NCBI RefSeq assembly: GCF_014117425.1
Contig: NZ_CP059725.1
Location: 2,666,001 to 2,730,000 of the forward strand
DNA length: 64,000 nucleotides
Reading direction: 5' to 3'
DNA from: Bartonella sp. HY038
GTDB taxonomy: Bacteria > Pseudomonadota > Alphaproteobacteria > Rhizobiales > Rhizobiaceae
Position 1 is the stretch's first letter, and each line of letters begins with the position of its first letter. Below the pieces are notes generated by a model. It saw only the letters and a program-made list of their open reading frames with translations, was not told where the DNA came from and made no database searches. This document shows positions 20,068 through 29,763 of the stretch, one piece after another. A program made the translations under genes and the position numbers.

Positions 20068-21408
20068 CTAAATTGGCACTTCAATAATAACCCGCAAACC
20101 ACCTTTTGGACTTTTATGCAATGTAACATCACCACCATGGCTACGGGCAATATCACGGGCAATAGAAAGACCAAGCCCTGTGCCGCTTGCGTCTTGATTG
20201 CGTGCTTCATCAAGACGGAAAAATGGTTTAAATACTTCCTCACGCATATTTTCAGGAATTCCTGGACCATCATCATCAACACAAAGCGTTAATTTATGAT
20301 CGTCATGATGGATCACCACATCGACATTGCGTGCATAACGAAAGCCATTTGACACAAGATTGGCAACCAGTCTTGTAAAACCATTGGGGCGCACTTGAAT
20401 TTCAGGATTGCCATGCATTTCATAAGTAAAACCACGTTCACGTAAAACGGCTTCTTCTTTCAGCTTCGCCATGACATTTTCAAGATTAAGAGTACCAACC
20501 TCTTCACTGCCTTCACCGCGTGCAAAAGCAAGATAGCCTTCAAGCATGTTTTGCATGTCATTCACATCATGCTCTAGCGGTTCAGTATCAATACCACCAC
20601 CTGCTATGGCAAGTTGCAGTTTAAATCTGGTTAAAATGGTGCGTAAATCATGGCTGACACCAGATAGCATGGTCGTACGCTGCTCAATTTGCCGCTCAAT
20701 ACGCTCCCTCATGCGCAAAAAGGCAATACCCGCACGCATCACTTCTTCAGCGCCGCGCGGCGAAAATCCCTCTGGTAAGGGGCGACCTTTACCAAAACTA
20801 TCTGCAGCTTCTGCCAATTGCTGGATCGGTTTAATTTGGCTACGTAAGAAATAAATAGCAATAATCAACAAAACAAGCGCAGTCACCACCATCCAACTAA
20901 GGAAAATACCGGTATTGGATGCATAGGTTTGGCTGCGGGTTGCAAATACCCGTAAAACTTTATCATCAAGACGAATACGAATTTCCACAAAATCTGAATC
21001 GCCAACTGTATCAATCCAGAATTGCCGATTAATCTGCTTGGTGATTTCCTCACTCAAAAAATAATCCAAAATTGCAAAAAATGGCTTTGGCCCGGGCGAC
21101 GGTAGTGGATCAGGTGGCAGAATAGAAATATTCAAGCCCATTCTTTGTTGGGCAATGCGGATAATATTATTGTAATTATCATCCTGCGGATAGGTCTCAA
21201 TCACATCAATAATGGCAGCAATATCATGAACAACTGCCATGGACAAACGCTCAGTTACCATTTGCCAATGCCGTTCCATAAAGACATAAGCTATCACTGA
21301 TTGCAGCAAAACCATTGGTGCAATGATAATGATAAGAGAACGCGCATAAAGCCGTTTTGGCATGCGTGTGGCAATGAAACGGCTTAATTTAGTCCATGGT
21401 GCTTCCAT
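20068..21408 (-). CDS. EnvZ-like sensor histidine kinase
   Basis: A 446-residue membrane kinase with two transmembrane helices (about 24-45 and 168-188) around a periplasmic sensor, a HAMP linker, a HisKA domain with H-box SGVSHDLRTILTRFKLQLA and an ATPase domain with N-box LVANLVSNGFRYA, CVDDDGPGIPE and GTGLGLSIARDIARSHGG. The Ile after RT is the form common in alphaproteobacterial EnvZ relatives. It lies 12 bp after the OmpR-like regulator it presumably phosphorylates, and likely senses envelope or osmotic conditions. Confidence 0.92.
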   Translation of the reverse strand: MEAPWTKLSRFIATRMPKRLYARSLIIIIAPMVLLQSVIAYVFMERHWQMVTERLSMAVVHDIAAIIDVIETYPQDDNYNNIIRIAQQRMGLNISILPPDPLPSPGPKPFFAILDYFLSEEITKQINRQFWIDTVGDSDFVEIRIRLDDKVLRVFATRSQTYASNTGIFLSWMVVTALVLLIIAIYFLRSQIKPIQQLAEAADSFGKGRPLPEGFSPRGAEEVMRAGIAFLRMRERIERQIEQRTTMLSGVSHDLRTILTRFKLQLAIAGGGIDTEPLEHDVNDMQNMLEGYLAFARGEGSEEVGTLNLENVMAKLKEEAVLRERGFTYEMHGNPEIQVRPNGFTRLVANLVSNGFRYARNVDVVIHHDDHKLTLCVDDDGPGIPENMREEVFKPFFRLDEARNQDASGTGLGLSIARDIARSHGGDVTLHKSPKGGLRVIIEVPI

Positions 21409-21420
21409 TATATGCGCCTA

Positions 21421-22134
21421 TTATTCAACCGCCAATTTATAGCCAATACCACGCACTGTTTGCAGCCAAACAGGATTTGCAGGGTCATTTTCTACCTTAC
21501 GGCGTAAACGATTGATCTGCACATCAATGGTGCGCTCACCCACTTCACCTTCGCCGGCGGCCAATTCTTGGCGCGGAATAGTCTCACCAACGCGAGAGGC
21601 AAAAATTACCATAATTTCTTGCTCGCGATCGGTAAGATGGATAATCTCCCCCGCTTTTTTCAATTCACGCCGCGGAATTGAAAATGTATAGGGGCCAAAA
21701 ACAATTTGCTCTATAGTTGGTTGGCTTGTTTGATTGCCTCGGCGTAAAATAGCATTGATACGCAATAATAATTCACGCGGATCAAAGGGCTTAGGTAAAT
21801 AATCATCAGCACCTGCCTCAAGACCATCAATACGTGCATCCGTTTCTGCTAATGCAGTCAACATCAAAATTGGAACATCCTTAGTTTCACGCAAAGAACG
21901 TGTAAGTGAAATTCCAGTTTCCCCAGGCATCATCACGTCAACAATTAACAGATCAAAATCCAACCCTGCCAATTTTCGCCGCGCTTCATCTGCCAATGCA
22001 GCCATAGAAACACGAAAACCATTTTTCTGTAAAAACTGCGATAACAGACTGCGTATGCGTGTATCATCATCAACAACCAAAATATGGGGAGCATTATCGG
22101 CAATGCTGTAATCTTGCTTATCTGTCATCAACAC
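21421..22134 (-). CDS. OmpR-family response regulator
   Basis: A 237-residue regulator. The receiver domain has acidic residues in VVDDD, the phosphoacceptor Asp in LLIVDVMMPGE, Thr in LMLTAL and Lys in LPKPFDPREL. The C-terminal winged helix (about 140-235) includes RTIDVQINRLRRKVE and VQTVRGIGYKL. It pairs with the adjacent EnvZ-like kinase. Upstream on the same strand lies a MarR regulator gene, more than 200 bp away. Confidence 0.94.
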   Translation of the reverse strand: MLMTDKQDYSIADNAPHILVVDDDTRIRSLLSQFLQKNGFRVSMAALADEARRKLAGLDFDLLIVDVMMPGETGISLTRSLRETKDVPILMLTALAETDARIDGLEAGADDYLPKPFDPRELLLRINAILRRGNQTSQPTIEQIVFGPYTFSIPRRELKKAGEIIHLTDREQEIMVIFASRVGETIPRQELAAGEGEVGERTIDVQINRLRRKVENDPANPVWLQTVRGIGYKLAVE

Positions 22135-22372
22135 ATCCTACTTATGTGAATTTTAAAACCTAATTATTATAAAGCCCTTTTGGCGCAATCTGCATAAATA
22201 TCGGTTAAATCATCTAGCAGACTCATATCTATTATAGGGCAATAAGCTTAAGCAAAGTAAAACACTTCATTCACTTTTCATATCAATTGCAAAATCTTGT
22301 TGAAGAAAAATAGGACAAAGAATGCTGCACCTTAAAATCACTATATGGCTAAGCAAAAGTTGCTTTTAACAA

Positions 22373-22900
22373 TTATTCTTTTTCCCGCGCCAGATTTTCA
22401 ATATAAGTTGGTTCACGCCGATCATTATCAAGCATGCCAGCTAAGAATTTGCGCACAATGCTTGAATCTTCAACGCCGGCTTGCTTTAATGCGCGTTCAA
22501 TACGCTGCGATTGCGGTTCTGACAGGCGTAATGATAAATCCCGCCCTTTTTGCGTTGGATACAATTCCCTTTGCCGGCGATCTTTAACGCCTGCTTCTTG
22601 CAAAATATATTCATCGTCAATTAATTGCTTTAATACACGCCCAAGCGATTGCTTGGTGATGCCTAATACATCCAATAATTCAGCAACGGTAAGCCCAGGG
22701 CGACGACTAACAAAATATAAAACGCGGTGATGGGCACGCCCAAAACCTAATTCTAACAATAAACGGTCAGGATCTGCCGTAAAATCCTGATAGGCATAAA
22801 AGAGCAATTCTATAACCGCAATATGATCCGTTTCAGAAGCTTCGATGGCTTTTTTTACCGGCGATAGGGGCATGCAAAATCCATTTTGAATAAAACACAA
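22373..22900 (-). CDS. MarR-family transcriptional regulator
   Basis: A 175-residue winged-helix regulator: the helix-turn-helix is LTVAELLDVLGITKQSLGRV and the wing is LQEAGVKDRRQRELYPTQKG. A region of about 50 residues before it provides dimerisation. Directly before the OmpR/EnvZ-like pair on the same strand, as in other Rhizobiales; divergent from the metallo-hydrolase gene with 82 bp in between. Ligand and targets unknown. Confidence 0.9.
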   Translation of the reverse strand: MCFIQNGFCMPLSPVKKAIEASETDHIAVIELLFYAYQDFTADPDRLLLELGFGRAHHRVLYFVSRRPGLTVAELLDVLGITKQSLGRVLKQLIDDEYILQEAGVKDRRQRELYPTQKGRDLSLRLSEPQSQRIERALKQAGVEDSSIVRKFLAGMLDNDRREPTYIENLAREKE

Positions 22901-22982
22901 AAATTTGCCATATCATAATGTATAAGAATATGGAATGATAGAATTATAGCATATAAAATAGACTAAAATAGGAATAAACGTC

Positions 22983-23633
22983 ATGGGCATGCTAAAGGCA
23001 CATATTATACCGGTTACAATAGCACAGCAAAATTGTACCATATTATTTGATGAAGATAGTAAAAAGGGTATTTTACTCGATCCAGGCGGTGACCTTCCTT
23101 ATATTATGCAAGCTATTGAGCAAGAGGGCATCAAAATTGAGGCAATCTGGCTAACTCATGGTCATTTTGATCATGTTGGTGCGGCAATGGATGCAAAAGA
23201 AGCGCTCGGCGTTGAAATTATTGGCCCACAAAAAGATGATGAATTTTTACTTGGCATGGTGGAAGAAACTGCCAAGGCCTACAACATCACCGATAAAATG
23301 CGAAATTGCACCACCGATCGTTGGCTTGAAGAGGGAGATGAGCTTGATTGTGCCGGTCATAAATTTAAAGTGTATCATACGCCCGGCCATGCCCCTGGCC
23401 ATGTCATTTTCTTTAATGAAGAATTGCGCTTTGCTCTGATGGGCGATGTTTTGTTTCATGGCTCAATCGGTCGAACTGATTTACCACGCGCGAACCACCA
23501 ACAATTACTGGACACAATCAAAAACAAAGTCTTGCCCTTGGGCGATGATGTTGGATTTTTATGTGGTCATGGTCCAGGCAGCACAATCGGCACTGAAAAA
23601 CGCAGCAATCCATTTGTTGCACCAATTGCGTAA
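22983..23633 (+). CDS. MBL-fold metallo-hydrolase (YcbL / glyoxalase II-like)
   Basis: A 216-residue metallo-beta-lactamase fold enzyme. The metal-binding motif is LTHGHFDHVG, with further ligands in TPGHAPGHV, LMGDVLF and CGHGPGS. These are all ligands of the single-domain glyoxalase II-like (type II/YcbL) group, hydrolysing thioesters such as S-lactoylglutathione. The start has no strong alternative. It converges with dps and is separated from it by a strong terminator. Confidence 0.9.
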   Translation: MGMLKAHIIPVTIAQQNCTILFDEDSKKGILLDPGGDLPYIMQAIEQEGIKIEAIWLTHGHFDHVGAAMDAKEALGVEIIGPQKDDEFLLGMVEETAKAYNITDKMRNCTTDRWLEEGDELDCAGHKFKVYHTPGHAPGHVIFFNEELRFALMGDVLFHGSIGRTDLPRANHQQLLDTIKNKVLPLGDDVGFLCGHGPGSTIGTEKRSNPFVAPIA

Positions 23634-23669
23634 AATTGTTCTTACATCAAAAAATTTTTTGATGTTTTA

Positions 23670-23711
23670 TAATAAAAAACAGGCTTTGAAAACAAAGCCT
23701 GTTTTTTATTA
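23670..23711. terminator. Strong bidirectional terminator between MBL gene and dps
   Basis: AATAAAAAACAGGCTTT (23671-23687) and AAAGCCTGTTTTTTATT (23694-23710) are perfect reverse complements around a six-base loop, with A and T runs on both flanks. It terminates both convergent genes. A separate perfect AT palindrome lies just upstream (23644-23665). Confidence 0.93.
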
Positions 23712-23739
23712 TAAATCTAAAAATTTAAAAAATTAAACT

Positions 23740-24231
23740 TTACTTTGGTTCTTGAACATGGGCTTCAAGGAACCACAAGTTTTTATCTAACGTACGAGAC
23801 GCAGCAGTGAAAATATCAGCTGTATCATCTTCACCTGCTTCATCAGCATCTTTAATGGCTTTACGCACAAAATTTGCAGCTTCACCATAGCGCTCAATTA
23901 AAGCATCAAGATGATCTTCAACTTTGTAAATATCGGTAGGATAAGGCTTTAATAATGAATCCTTGTTGACACTTTGGGTTGTACCAAATGCGGTACCACC
24001 AAGCTGAGCAACGCGCTCTGCAATAATATCAACATGTTCATCAAGATCATCACGGAATTGATCTAACATTTCATGAACCATAATAAACCGTGGTCCTTTA
24101 ATATTCCAGTGGGCTTGTTTGGTTAACAACGCTAAATCAATAAGTGCTGCCAAAGATTTGTTTAAAAGCTCAATTGCTGTTTGTTTGGTGTTTGAAGGAA
24201 CATCATTAACAGTTTTATGCATCTTAACCAT
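23740..24231 (-). CDS. dps: Dps-family DNA-binding ferritin-like protein
   Basis: A 163-residue four-helix protein. The ferroxidase residues are in KQAHWNIKG, FIMVHEMLDQFRDDLDEHVD and IAERVAQLGG, matching Dps. It oxidises iron with peroxide, stores it in a 12-mer and protects DNA in stationary phase or stress. The N-terminus (MVKMHKTVND) is short with two lysines, so DNA binding may be weak. The ORF has two candidate ATGs; the first is used. Confidence 0.93.
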   Translation of the reverse strand: MVKMHKTVNDVPSNTKQTAIELLNKSLAALIDLALLTKQAHWNIKGPRFIMVHEMLDQFRDDLDEHVDIIAERVAQLGGTAFGTTQSVNKDSLLKPYPTDIYKVEDHLDALIERYGEAANFVRKAIKDADEAGEDDTADIFTAASRTLDKNLWFLEAHVQEPK

Positions 24232-25056
24232 TTTATTACCTCATTATAAACACGTCATTCACCCTTTGGCGGATGATTTAAATTTCAAAAAATTGATCAA
24301 CCCACAATTTCCTTTGTTGGGCGCTTGCGATCCTTAATTAATATAGTAAAGCTTGCTGACATTTTAAATAGCTAAACATTTACGTGATCAAAAAAAAGAA
24401 AATTAATTCGTAAATAATAGAATAGCCGTAAGTTAAAATTGCAACCTTAAATTTCAATATCTTTATATTTTCGTTATTTTTTGAAATTTTATTTTATATT
24501 TATAACTATTAGAATAATTTTCGACAATTTTATATCAACGCATCACTAATTAGTGAATTATTTTCACACATATAATACTAATTATCGTATTAGCTTGGCG
24601 GTTCATGCCAAAAGTCTTTTTTATAGAAACGGCTTTTTTCAAGATTAATTTGAAAAAATTATAGCAATTTTGCTTATAGGGCTTTTTTTATGACCTAAAA
24701 AATCATAAAAGCTTTTCATAAAGCTAGAAAATATACGACAGCATTTTTCTGGATGAGTTTAAGGCTTTTTATTTTTGTATAAGGAATGATTGCTTTAATC
24801 AGCGCAATAACGGTTTTTATACGAAGCAATTTCATATGGAATGCGACATGATGCAAAGAACAATGAGCATCGTTATCATTAAATCTATGCAATTACCTTA
24901 TTTTTAAAGGTTCTAGCATTTTACAAATGAAATTGTTTCGCATATTGTTAAAGTGTTTTAGTAGATAGAATGATAGAATTTTATCTGTTTTGTTAAACAA
25001 ACTGCATTAATCGCATCAAGCGAGACTATTGGCAGTAAACCATAAGCAGGAGTGCC
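24232..25056. other. 825-bp AT-rich intergenic region between dps and yebC
   Basis: No convincing reading frame. It holds the divergent promoters of dps and yebC. A small hairpin TTATGA...TCATAA sits near 24685-24710, and GATAGAAT is repeated in tandem at 24964-24979 close to yebC. The palindrome TTTGTTAAACAAA lies about 60 bp before yebC. A small RNA could be present, but I see no clear promoter-terminator pair. Confidence 0.5.
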
Positions 25057-25803
25057 ATGGCTGGCCATTCACAGTTTAAAAATATTATGCATCGCAAAGG
25101 TCGTCAGGACGCGATGCGCTCAAAAATGTTCTCAAAATTGGCGCGCGAAATTACCGTTGCTGCCAAGCAAGGCTTGCCTGATCCAGCAATGAATGCGCGT
25201 TTGCGTCTTGCAATCCAGAACGCTAAAGCGCAGTCAATGCCGAAAGACAATATCGACCGCGCAGTTAAAAAAGCATCAGGTGGCGATTCTGAAAATTATG
25301 ATGAAGTACGCTATGAAGGTTATGGCCCTGGCGGCGTTGCCGTTATTGTTGAAGCATTGACCGATAATCGTAATCGTACCGCGTCTAATGTGCGTTCAGC
25401 CTTTACAAAAGCTGGTGGTGCAATGGGCGAAACTGGTTCAGTTGGGTTCATGTTTAATCGTGTCGGTGAAATAATCTATAAGGCAACAGCTGGTAGTGCT
25501 GATGCGATTATGGATGCCGCGATTGAAGCGGGCGCCGAAGATGTGACGTCTGATGAAGATGGACACACCATCATTTGCGCCTTTGAAGATATTGGCGAAG
25601 TCTCAAAAAACCTTGAAGCTGCCCTTGGTGAAGCTGAATCTATCAAAACCATCTGGAAGCCACTTACTATGGCACCGGTTGATGAAGATAAGGCGCACTC
25701 GATTTTAAGACTTATTGATGTACTTGAAGATGATGATGACGTGCAAAACGTCTATGCCAATTTCGAAGTCAGCGATGAAGTGATGGCAAAGCTGTCCAAT
25801 TAA
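25057..25803 (+). CDS. yebC: YebC/PmpR family transcriptional/translational regulator
   Basis: A 248-residue protein of the TACO1/YebC family: it begins [19 protein letters not shown] and contains [13 protein letters not shown] and [14 protein letters not shown], all family hallmarks. Members bind DNA and, as shown for relatives, promote translation through proline-rich stretches. Starts with ATG after GCAGGAGTGCC (AGGAG). It ends in a terminator. In many alphaproteobacteria it precedes ruvC, but here bioY follows on the other strand. Confidence 0.96.
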   Translation: MAGHSQFKNIMHRKGRQDAMRSKMFSKLAREITVAAKQGLPDPAMNARLRLAIQNAKAQSMPKDNIDRAVKKASGGDSENYDEVRYEGYGPGGVAVIVEALTDNRNRTASNVRSAFTKAGGAMGETGSVGFMFNRVGEIIYKATAGSADAIMDAAIEAGAEDVTSDEDGHTIICAFEDIGEVSKNLEAALGEAESIKTIWKPLTMAPVDEDKAHSILRLIDVLEDDDDVQNVYANFEVSDEVMAKLSN

Positions 25804-25824
25804 TAGATCGCTACTGATAAGTTT

Positions 25825-25863
25825 AAAAACCTGAAGTTTTAAAAAAACTTCAGGTTTTTTTGT
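25825..25863 (+). terminator. Terminator after yebC
   Basis: AAAAACCTGAAGTTT and AAACTTCAGGTTTTT pair around a short A-rich loop, followed by seven T. It lies 22 bases after the yebC stop. Confidence 0.92.
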
Positions 25864-25944
25864 TATTTAAATAGGTTTTAAATCATGCTTTAGCTGCGAG
25901 CTAAATTAAAACGAATTTAAAGAAAACCAATTGCACCCCTCATC

Positions 25945-26505
25945 TTATTTGATGCCAGTATTAGCAAATTGGCCCGGCAATGCTTTATGCAGCACTTTTA
26001 AAATTCCAAAGACAATGGCAACTTTAACAAGATCTACAGGGATAAAAGCAAGATTGCCTAAAATAATGGTCCATAAGGATTTATCATCGGTAATAATATA
26101 CAGCCAAAGAATACCAAAGAAATAAACCGTTACAATACCACCAAGGATCAGAGCAACAATCTGCTTAACAGGTGTTAGATTTTTTCTGAAAACGTGGAAT
26201 AAAGCGCCAATAACCGCAACGCCAAAAGCCCAACCAACAAAATAACCGGCCGTAAAGCCCATAAAAACACCGATACCACCACGGCCACCCGACAAAACAG
26301 GCAAGCCCACAGCGACCAATATCCAGATAATTAAAATAGCGCAAACACCTCGCCGTGCGCCTAATAACGCACCAGCAAGCATAACCCCAAGACTTTGTGT
26401 CGTAATAGGCACTGGGATAAAAGGAATGGTAAAAGCCGGGATAAAACCAAGCACTATGATAAAGGCTGCCATTAATGCGATAAGCACTACATCTTTTATA
26501 GTCAC
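25945..26505 (-). CDS. bioY: BioY, biotin transporter S component
   Basis: A 186-residue membrane protein with six transmembrane segments. The conserved BioY stretch PFIPVPITTQSLGVMLAGAL with GALLGARRG is present. It binds biotin with high affinity and may work alone or with an ECF module (bioMN), which is not visible here. Start is GTG at 26505 with AAAGGA upstream. I looked for a BioR box (TTATCTATAA type) upstream and did not find one. Confidence 0.93.
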   Translation of the reverse strand: MTIKDVVLIALMAAFIIVLGFIPAFTIPFIPVPITTQSLGVMLAGALLGARRGVCAILIIWILVAVGLPVLSGGRGGIGVFMGFTAGYFVGWAFGVAVIGALFHVFRKNLTPVKQIVALILGGIVTVYFFGILWLYIITDDKSLWTIILGNLAFIPVDLVKVAIVFGILKVLHKALPGQFANTGIK

Positions 26506-26679
26506 GCCAGATTCCTTTTTGTTTCAGCTTCTGGCTCTTATAGCAGCTTTGCAAGTTCGATTGAAGCACTTTGGATTAAAAAAGGTTAAGTAAAACCGAA
26601 CTAGATCATGGAATGAAAGATATTTACACTGTTTAAAAGTGCAAATATCTTTATCACAAGTTACAAAAATCAGAGTTTT

Positions 26680-27138
26680 CTAATTTTCAAGTTCTTCAAT
26701 TTCGTGCAGGAGGGTCAAAAGTTGTTGAAATTTTTCCTTCCCAAAACGCTCGACAAAAGCGTTATATATCGCCTCTCCCACCGGAGTAATTTTATCAATG
26801 ATACTTATTCCCTCGCGCGAAAGGACTAGCAAAGATCGCCGGCTATCAGATGGGTCTTTCTCACGAATAATAAAATCACGCATTTCAAGAGCCCTCAATA
26901 TCCGCGTAAGACTAGGCGATAGAATACAAGATCGATTGGCAAGTTCTGTCGCTTCAAGAGGCGACTCTTCCCGTAAAACACGCAAAACGCGCCATTGCTG
27001 CTCAGTCATATCAAATTCTGCAAGCACGCCACGCAAATCGCGTGTGATAATTTCACGCGCACGTAAAAGACTTACAGCCAAGCAGTTCTTAATAAAACTT
27101 ATCTGCTCCATATTTTTCATTCTATTATTATCCCTCAA
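26680..27138 (-). CDS. MarR-family regulator (HpaR/HpcR-like)
   Basis: A 152-residue MarR protein. MTEQQWRVLRVL starts the winged helix and CILSPSLTRILRALEMRDF the recognition helix, followed by the wing REKDPSDSRRSLLVLS. The TEQQWRVLR motif is typical of homoprotocatechuate operon regulators (HpaR). No aromatic degradation gene lies next to it, so its targets are elsewhere. The first in-frame ATG (27138) may be replaced by M6 (27120). Confidence 0.88.
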   Translation of the reverse strand: MRDNNRMKNMEQISFIKNCLAVSLLRAREIITRDLRGVLAEFDMTEQQWRVLRVLREESPLEATELANRSCILSPSLTRILRALEMRDFIIREKDPSDSRRSLLVLSREGISIIDKITPVGEAIYNAFVERFGKEKFQQLLTLLHEIEELEN

Positions 27139-27652
27139 ATCGGACTAAACCAGAAAACCCAAAAAACGGAAGCACATATTAAAAATGCGAGCCCCTCAGA
27201 CTTGCATTCACGACAGACAAGTTTTACCAATTCCTAAATTGCTAATATTACGCAACTATTGGTATTCATTCTTCAAATATATGAGAAGTTGTTTTTTGAT
27301 GCTACCTGTTGAAACAGGGCTTATTTTTTTGGTGTCAAAAGGCTAAATCCGTTATCTTAGTTTTAGTCCCCACACGCGGACATAAAGATAAATAGGTAAC
27401 TCTGTCAAAACATATTTTATATTTTAGTACATAATCACATAATGTTGAACGAAATTGCGATCAAATTTGATTTATTTTGTTATAAATATTGTTGTTAATT
27501 TTCAAAAAACGGCATTTAGCGACCATATGCTTTAACCAAAATAAATGCCATAGGCACATATCCACTTGAATTAATCAATTGGCAATTCCACTCAAACCGA
27601 ATTTGATTTAAGATAAATTGGTAGCCGATCAAACAATTAGGAATTATTCTCG
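27139..27652. other. 514-bp intergenic region upstream of the 27653 gene
   Basis: AT-rich, no credible coding frame. A small hairpin CCTGTTGAAACAGG (27305-27318) is followed by a T run, a possible weak plus-strand terminator of a short transcript. Otherwise it contains the divergent promoters of the MarR gene and the secreted protein gene. Confidence 0.45.
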
Positions 27653-28279
27653 ATGAAATTATTATACCTAGTCATTTTATTGAGCGGTGTTTTTTTTAAT
27701 ATTACTGCCCCGGCAAAATCTTCTTCGCTTACTAGCAATAAAACTGTAAGCGGAGAAGACTTAAGTACTCTTTCCATACGTTGGTGGCAATGGGTTACCA
27801 ATGCCCCTGATGATTTAGATCCGCTTGCCGATGATACAGGCGAGCATTGCAATTATGCCCAAAGTGGCGATGTCTTTTTTCTGGCGCCTAGCTATAGCTT
27901 TGACAAGGTAGTGCGCAATTGTGCAGTCCCTAAAGACAAATATATCTTTTTTCCCGTCATCAGCATTATGCGTTGGGATACTGGCGATGGCTTATCTTGC
28001 GATGACTTAAAAAAAGAAGTCAACGCTGCAATTAACAGTGCCAGAGATATGCTCAGCGAATTTGATGGACAAAAACTTGACGGAACTCGTGCGGCAACGT
28101 CGAGCTGTTTTACAATCCCTGGCGATGAAGACCATTATGCGTCCGATGGCTATTGGATCTTGCTCAACCCGCTAAGCGAAGGCGAACACCATTTGCATTT
28201 TAAAGGCCTTATTGGGGATGATGCCGCAATGCAAGATGAATATATGCAAGATATAGAATATAAAATTAATGTAAAATAA
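27653..28279 (+). CDS. Conserved secreted protein, WWQW family
   Basis: A 208-residue protein with a signal peptide (about residues 1-22, ending APAKS) and a mature domain with LSIRWWQWVTNAP, NYAQSGDVFFLAPSY and IFFPVIS. I recognise this WWQW pattern from uncharacterised secreted proteins of several proteobacteria; no function is known. Cys at positions near 64, 88, 114 and 146 could form disulfides. GGAA lies before the ATG. Confidence 0.8.
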   Translation: MKLLYLVILLSGVFFNITAPAKSSSLTSNKTVSGEDLSTLSIRWWQWVTNAPDDLDPLADDTGEHCNYAQSGDVFFLAPSYSFDKVVRNCAVPKDKYIFFPVISIMRWDTGDGLSCDDLKKEVNAAINSARDMLSEFDGQKLDGTRAATSSCFTIPGDEDHYASDGYWILLNPLSEGEHHLHFKGLIGDDAAMQDEYMQDIEYKINVK

Positions 28280-28307
28280 GTCTAAAAGTATTAATGTATT
28301 GAACTAT

Positions 28308-28338
28308 TTGACAAATATTCTTGTAACAGCGTTAAAAT
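28308..28338 (+). promoter_or_regulatory. Candidate sigma-70-type promoter of the DUF442 gene
   Basis: TTGACA at 28308-28313 and TAAAAT at 28333-28338 are separated by 19 bp, longer than the optimum. It lies 130 bp before the gene at 28468. Confidence 0.35.
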
Positions 28339-28467
28339 ACGTTATCTTATTAAAATTTAAAACCAAATATTATAAATATATCTCTTACATTATTCTTGGC
28401 TTTGTTCTTTTTTCCAAGAGTTTAAATGTGAAGAAAATATTAAAATGAAAATAAGTGAGGAAATTTT

Positions 28468-28800
28468 ATGAAGATAAAGCCGATTGATGATGGTGTATAT
28501 GTATGCGGTCAGATTGAACCAACAGATATGGCTGCTTTAAAAGAGTTTGGCATTGCAACCATTATCTGCAATCGCCCTGATGACGAGGAAGTTAATCAAC
28601 CATCCTTTGCCGACATTAAAAAAGCTGCCGATGCAGCAGGCATAAACACTTATTATGTTCCAGTTGTGCCTATGGGTATTGCTGAGGAAGATCTCGTCGC
28701 GATGCGTAATGCCATTGCTGAGGCTAAAAAGCCGCTGCTTGCTTTTTGTCGCTCTGGTGGTCGCTCAAGCACTATTTACAGCCTTGTCACCGACAACTAA
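28468..28800 (+). CDS. DUF442 / TIGR01244 family phosphatase-like sulfur transferase
   Basis: A 110-residue protein with the DUF442 fold: VYVCGQIEPTDMAALKEFG at the N-terminus, TIICNRPDDEE in the middle and the catalytic loop FCRSGGRSS with Cys and Arg at the end. It is related to protein tyrosine phosphatases and to the N-terminal domain of Blh/bigR-linked sulfide-handling proteins, so it could act on persulfides or phosphate. It is a stand-alone single domain here, with GAGG before the ATG. Confidence 0.88.
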   Translation: MKIKPIDDGVYVCGQIEPTDMAALKEFGIATIICNRPDDEEVNQPSFADIKKAADAAGINTYYVPVVPMGIAEEDLVAMRNAIAEAKKPLLAFCRSGGRSSTIYSLVTDN

Positions 28801-28820
28801 TCTTAAAGCGACTAACACTT

Positions 28821-28861
28821 AAAAAAAGACCTATCTGATCGATCATGAAATCAGATAGGCC
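28821..28861 (-). terminator. Terminator after the SH3-domain gene
   Basis: CCTATCTGA (28830-28838) and TCAGATAGG (28851-28859) pair; read on the minus strand, the stem is followed by seven T. It lies 45 bases beyond the stop of the minus-strand SH3-domain gene and may also stop the convergent DUF442 transcript. Confidence 0.85.
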
Positions 28862-28904
28862 AATTGGTTAGCTTGATTTTAGCTAACGGGGATTTGTGAA
28901 ATTC

Positions 28905-29357
28905 TTAACGCAAGTTTTGTGGTGCAATTTTAGCAACATTAATGCGATTGTGGTTTGCAGCCTTTGCTTCTGACTTTTCAGGAACAATGGTGATTGAAAT
29001 ATTTAAGCCAGCAGATGCTGTACGGCCACCAGTTGCAGCAGAGCCGCCTGCACCACCGCTAACTGCCATTGAACGAGCACGGCTATTTGCAGCAGCCAAT
29101 TGTGTTGAAAGCTTGTTGGTTTCAACCCAACCTTTTTGGTTTCCTGCAGTTACATAGCACCAAGCTGAATTGCAAACACCAACATTAACTTGAGTACCCT
29201 TAGCAATATTGCTGGTTACAGCCGCACTTGTTGCAGGTGCATTATGCAATGATAAGGCAGGAGCTGAAATTGTGGTTGCTTGTGCAGTAAGTGCGCTAGC
29301 GATTACAGCAATTGCAAGAGTTGAAGCAGTGATGATTGATTTTGCAAAACGGTTCAT
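28905..29357 (-). CDS. Secreted SH3-domain protein
   Basis: A 150-residue protein with a signal peptide (about 1-27, ending AQA) and one bacterial SH3 domain (about 28-85), with NIAKGTQVNVGVCNSAWCYV and GNQKGWVETNKL. Such domains bind peptidoglycan or peptides. The remaining 65 residues are a Gly/Ala/Ser-rich linker and a basic tail of no known family. Likely periplasmic. Confidence 0.82.
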   Translation of the reverse strand: MNRFAKSIITASTLAIAVIASALTAQATTISAPALSLHNAPATSAAVTSNIAKGTQVNVGVCNSAWCYVTAGNQKGWVETNKLSTQLAAANSRARSMAVSGGAGGSAATGGRTASAGLNISITIVPEKSEAKAANHNRINVAKIAPQNLR

Positions 29358-29735
29358 GATCTTTATCCTTAAATTTGTTTTGGAAGAACCGCAAAACCCA
29401 TAATTTTAAGCAAAGTTTCTCTATTCGCGAAAACTCGTTTCGCGCTTATTTGCTTCAAATTTTGACAAGGTTAGACTGTTAACGGGAAACGCTTTATGGC
29501 TTCCTGTTGTTAAATTTTTCCGGGTTGTTTGGTTAATTCTTTTAGCTGCCTTTTATTGAAGGTTGGCTTATTTGCCATTTATCAGCTTTGGTATCCACAT
29601 AACGACACAGCTTAAAAAAGGTTCCAAAAAAAGTTTACAAAAAGTAAATGTTTTTTTTATTTTTTCGAAAAAAGAAATTAAGCCTTTTATTCGCTATAAT
29701 ATTGCGCATCTGCATATTTTACGTAATGGTTTAAA

Positions 29736-29763
29736 TTGACGACCTTTTGAACCAACTTATAAT
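29736..29763 (+). promoter_or_regulatory. Consensus-like promoter without an assigned gene
   Basis: TTGACG (29736-29741), 16-bp spacer, TATAAT (29758-29763). The best sigma-70 match I saw in the window, and it faces a stretch of about 320 bp without a protein gene that ends in a terminator. Confidence 0.55.

Noticed and set aside
24232..25056. Possible iron-responsive (Irr/ICE-like) box upstream of dps
   Set aside because: The nearest match TTAGAATAATTTTCG is too degenerate to claim.
26506..26680. Searched for a BioR box before bioY
   Set aside because: No TTATCTATAA-like palindrome found.
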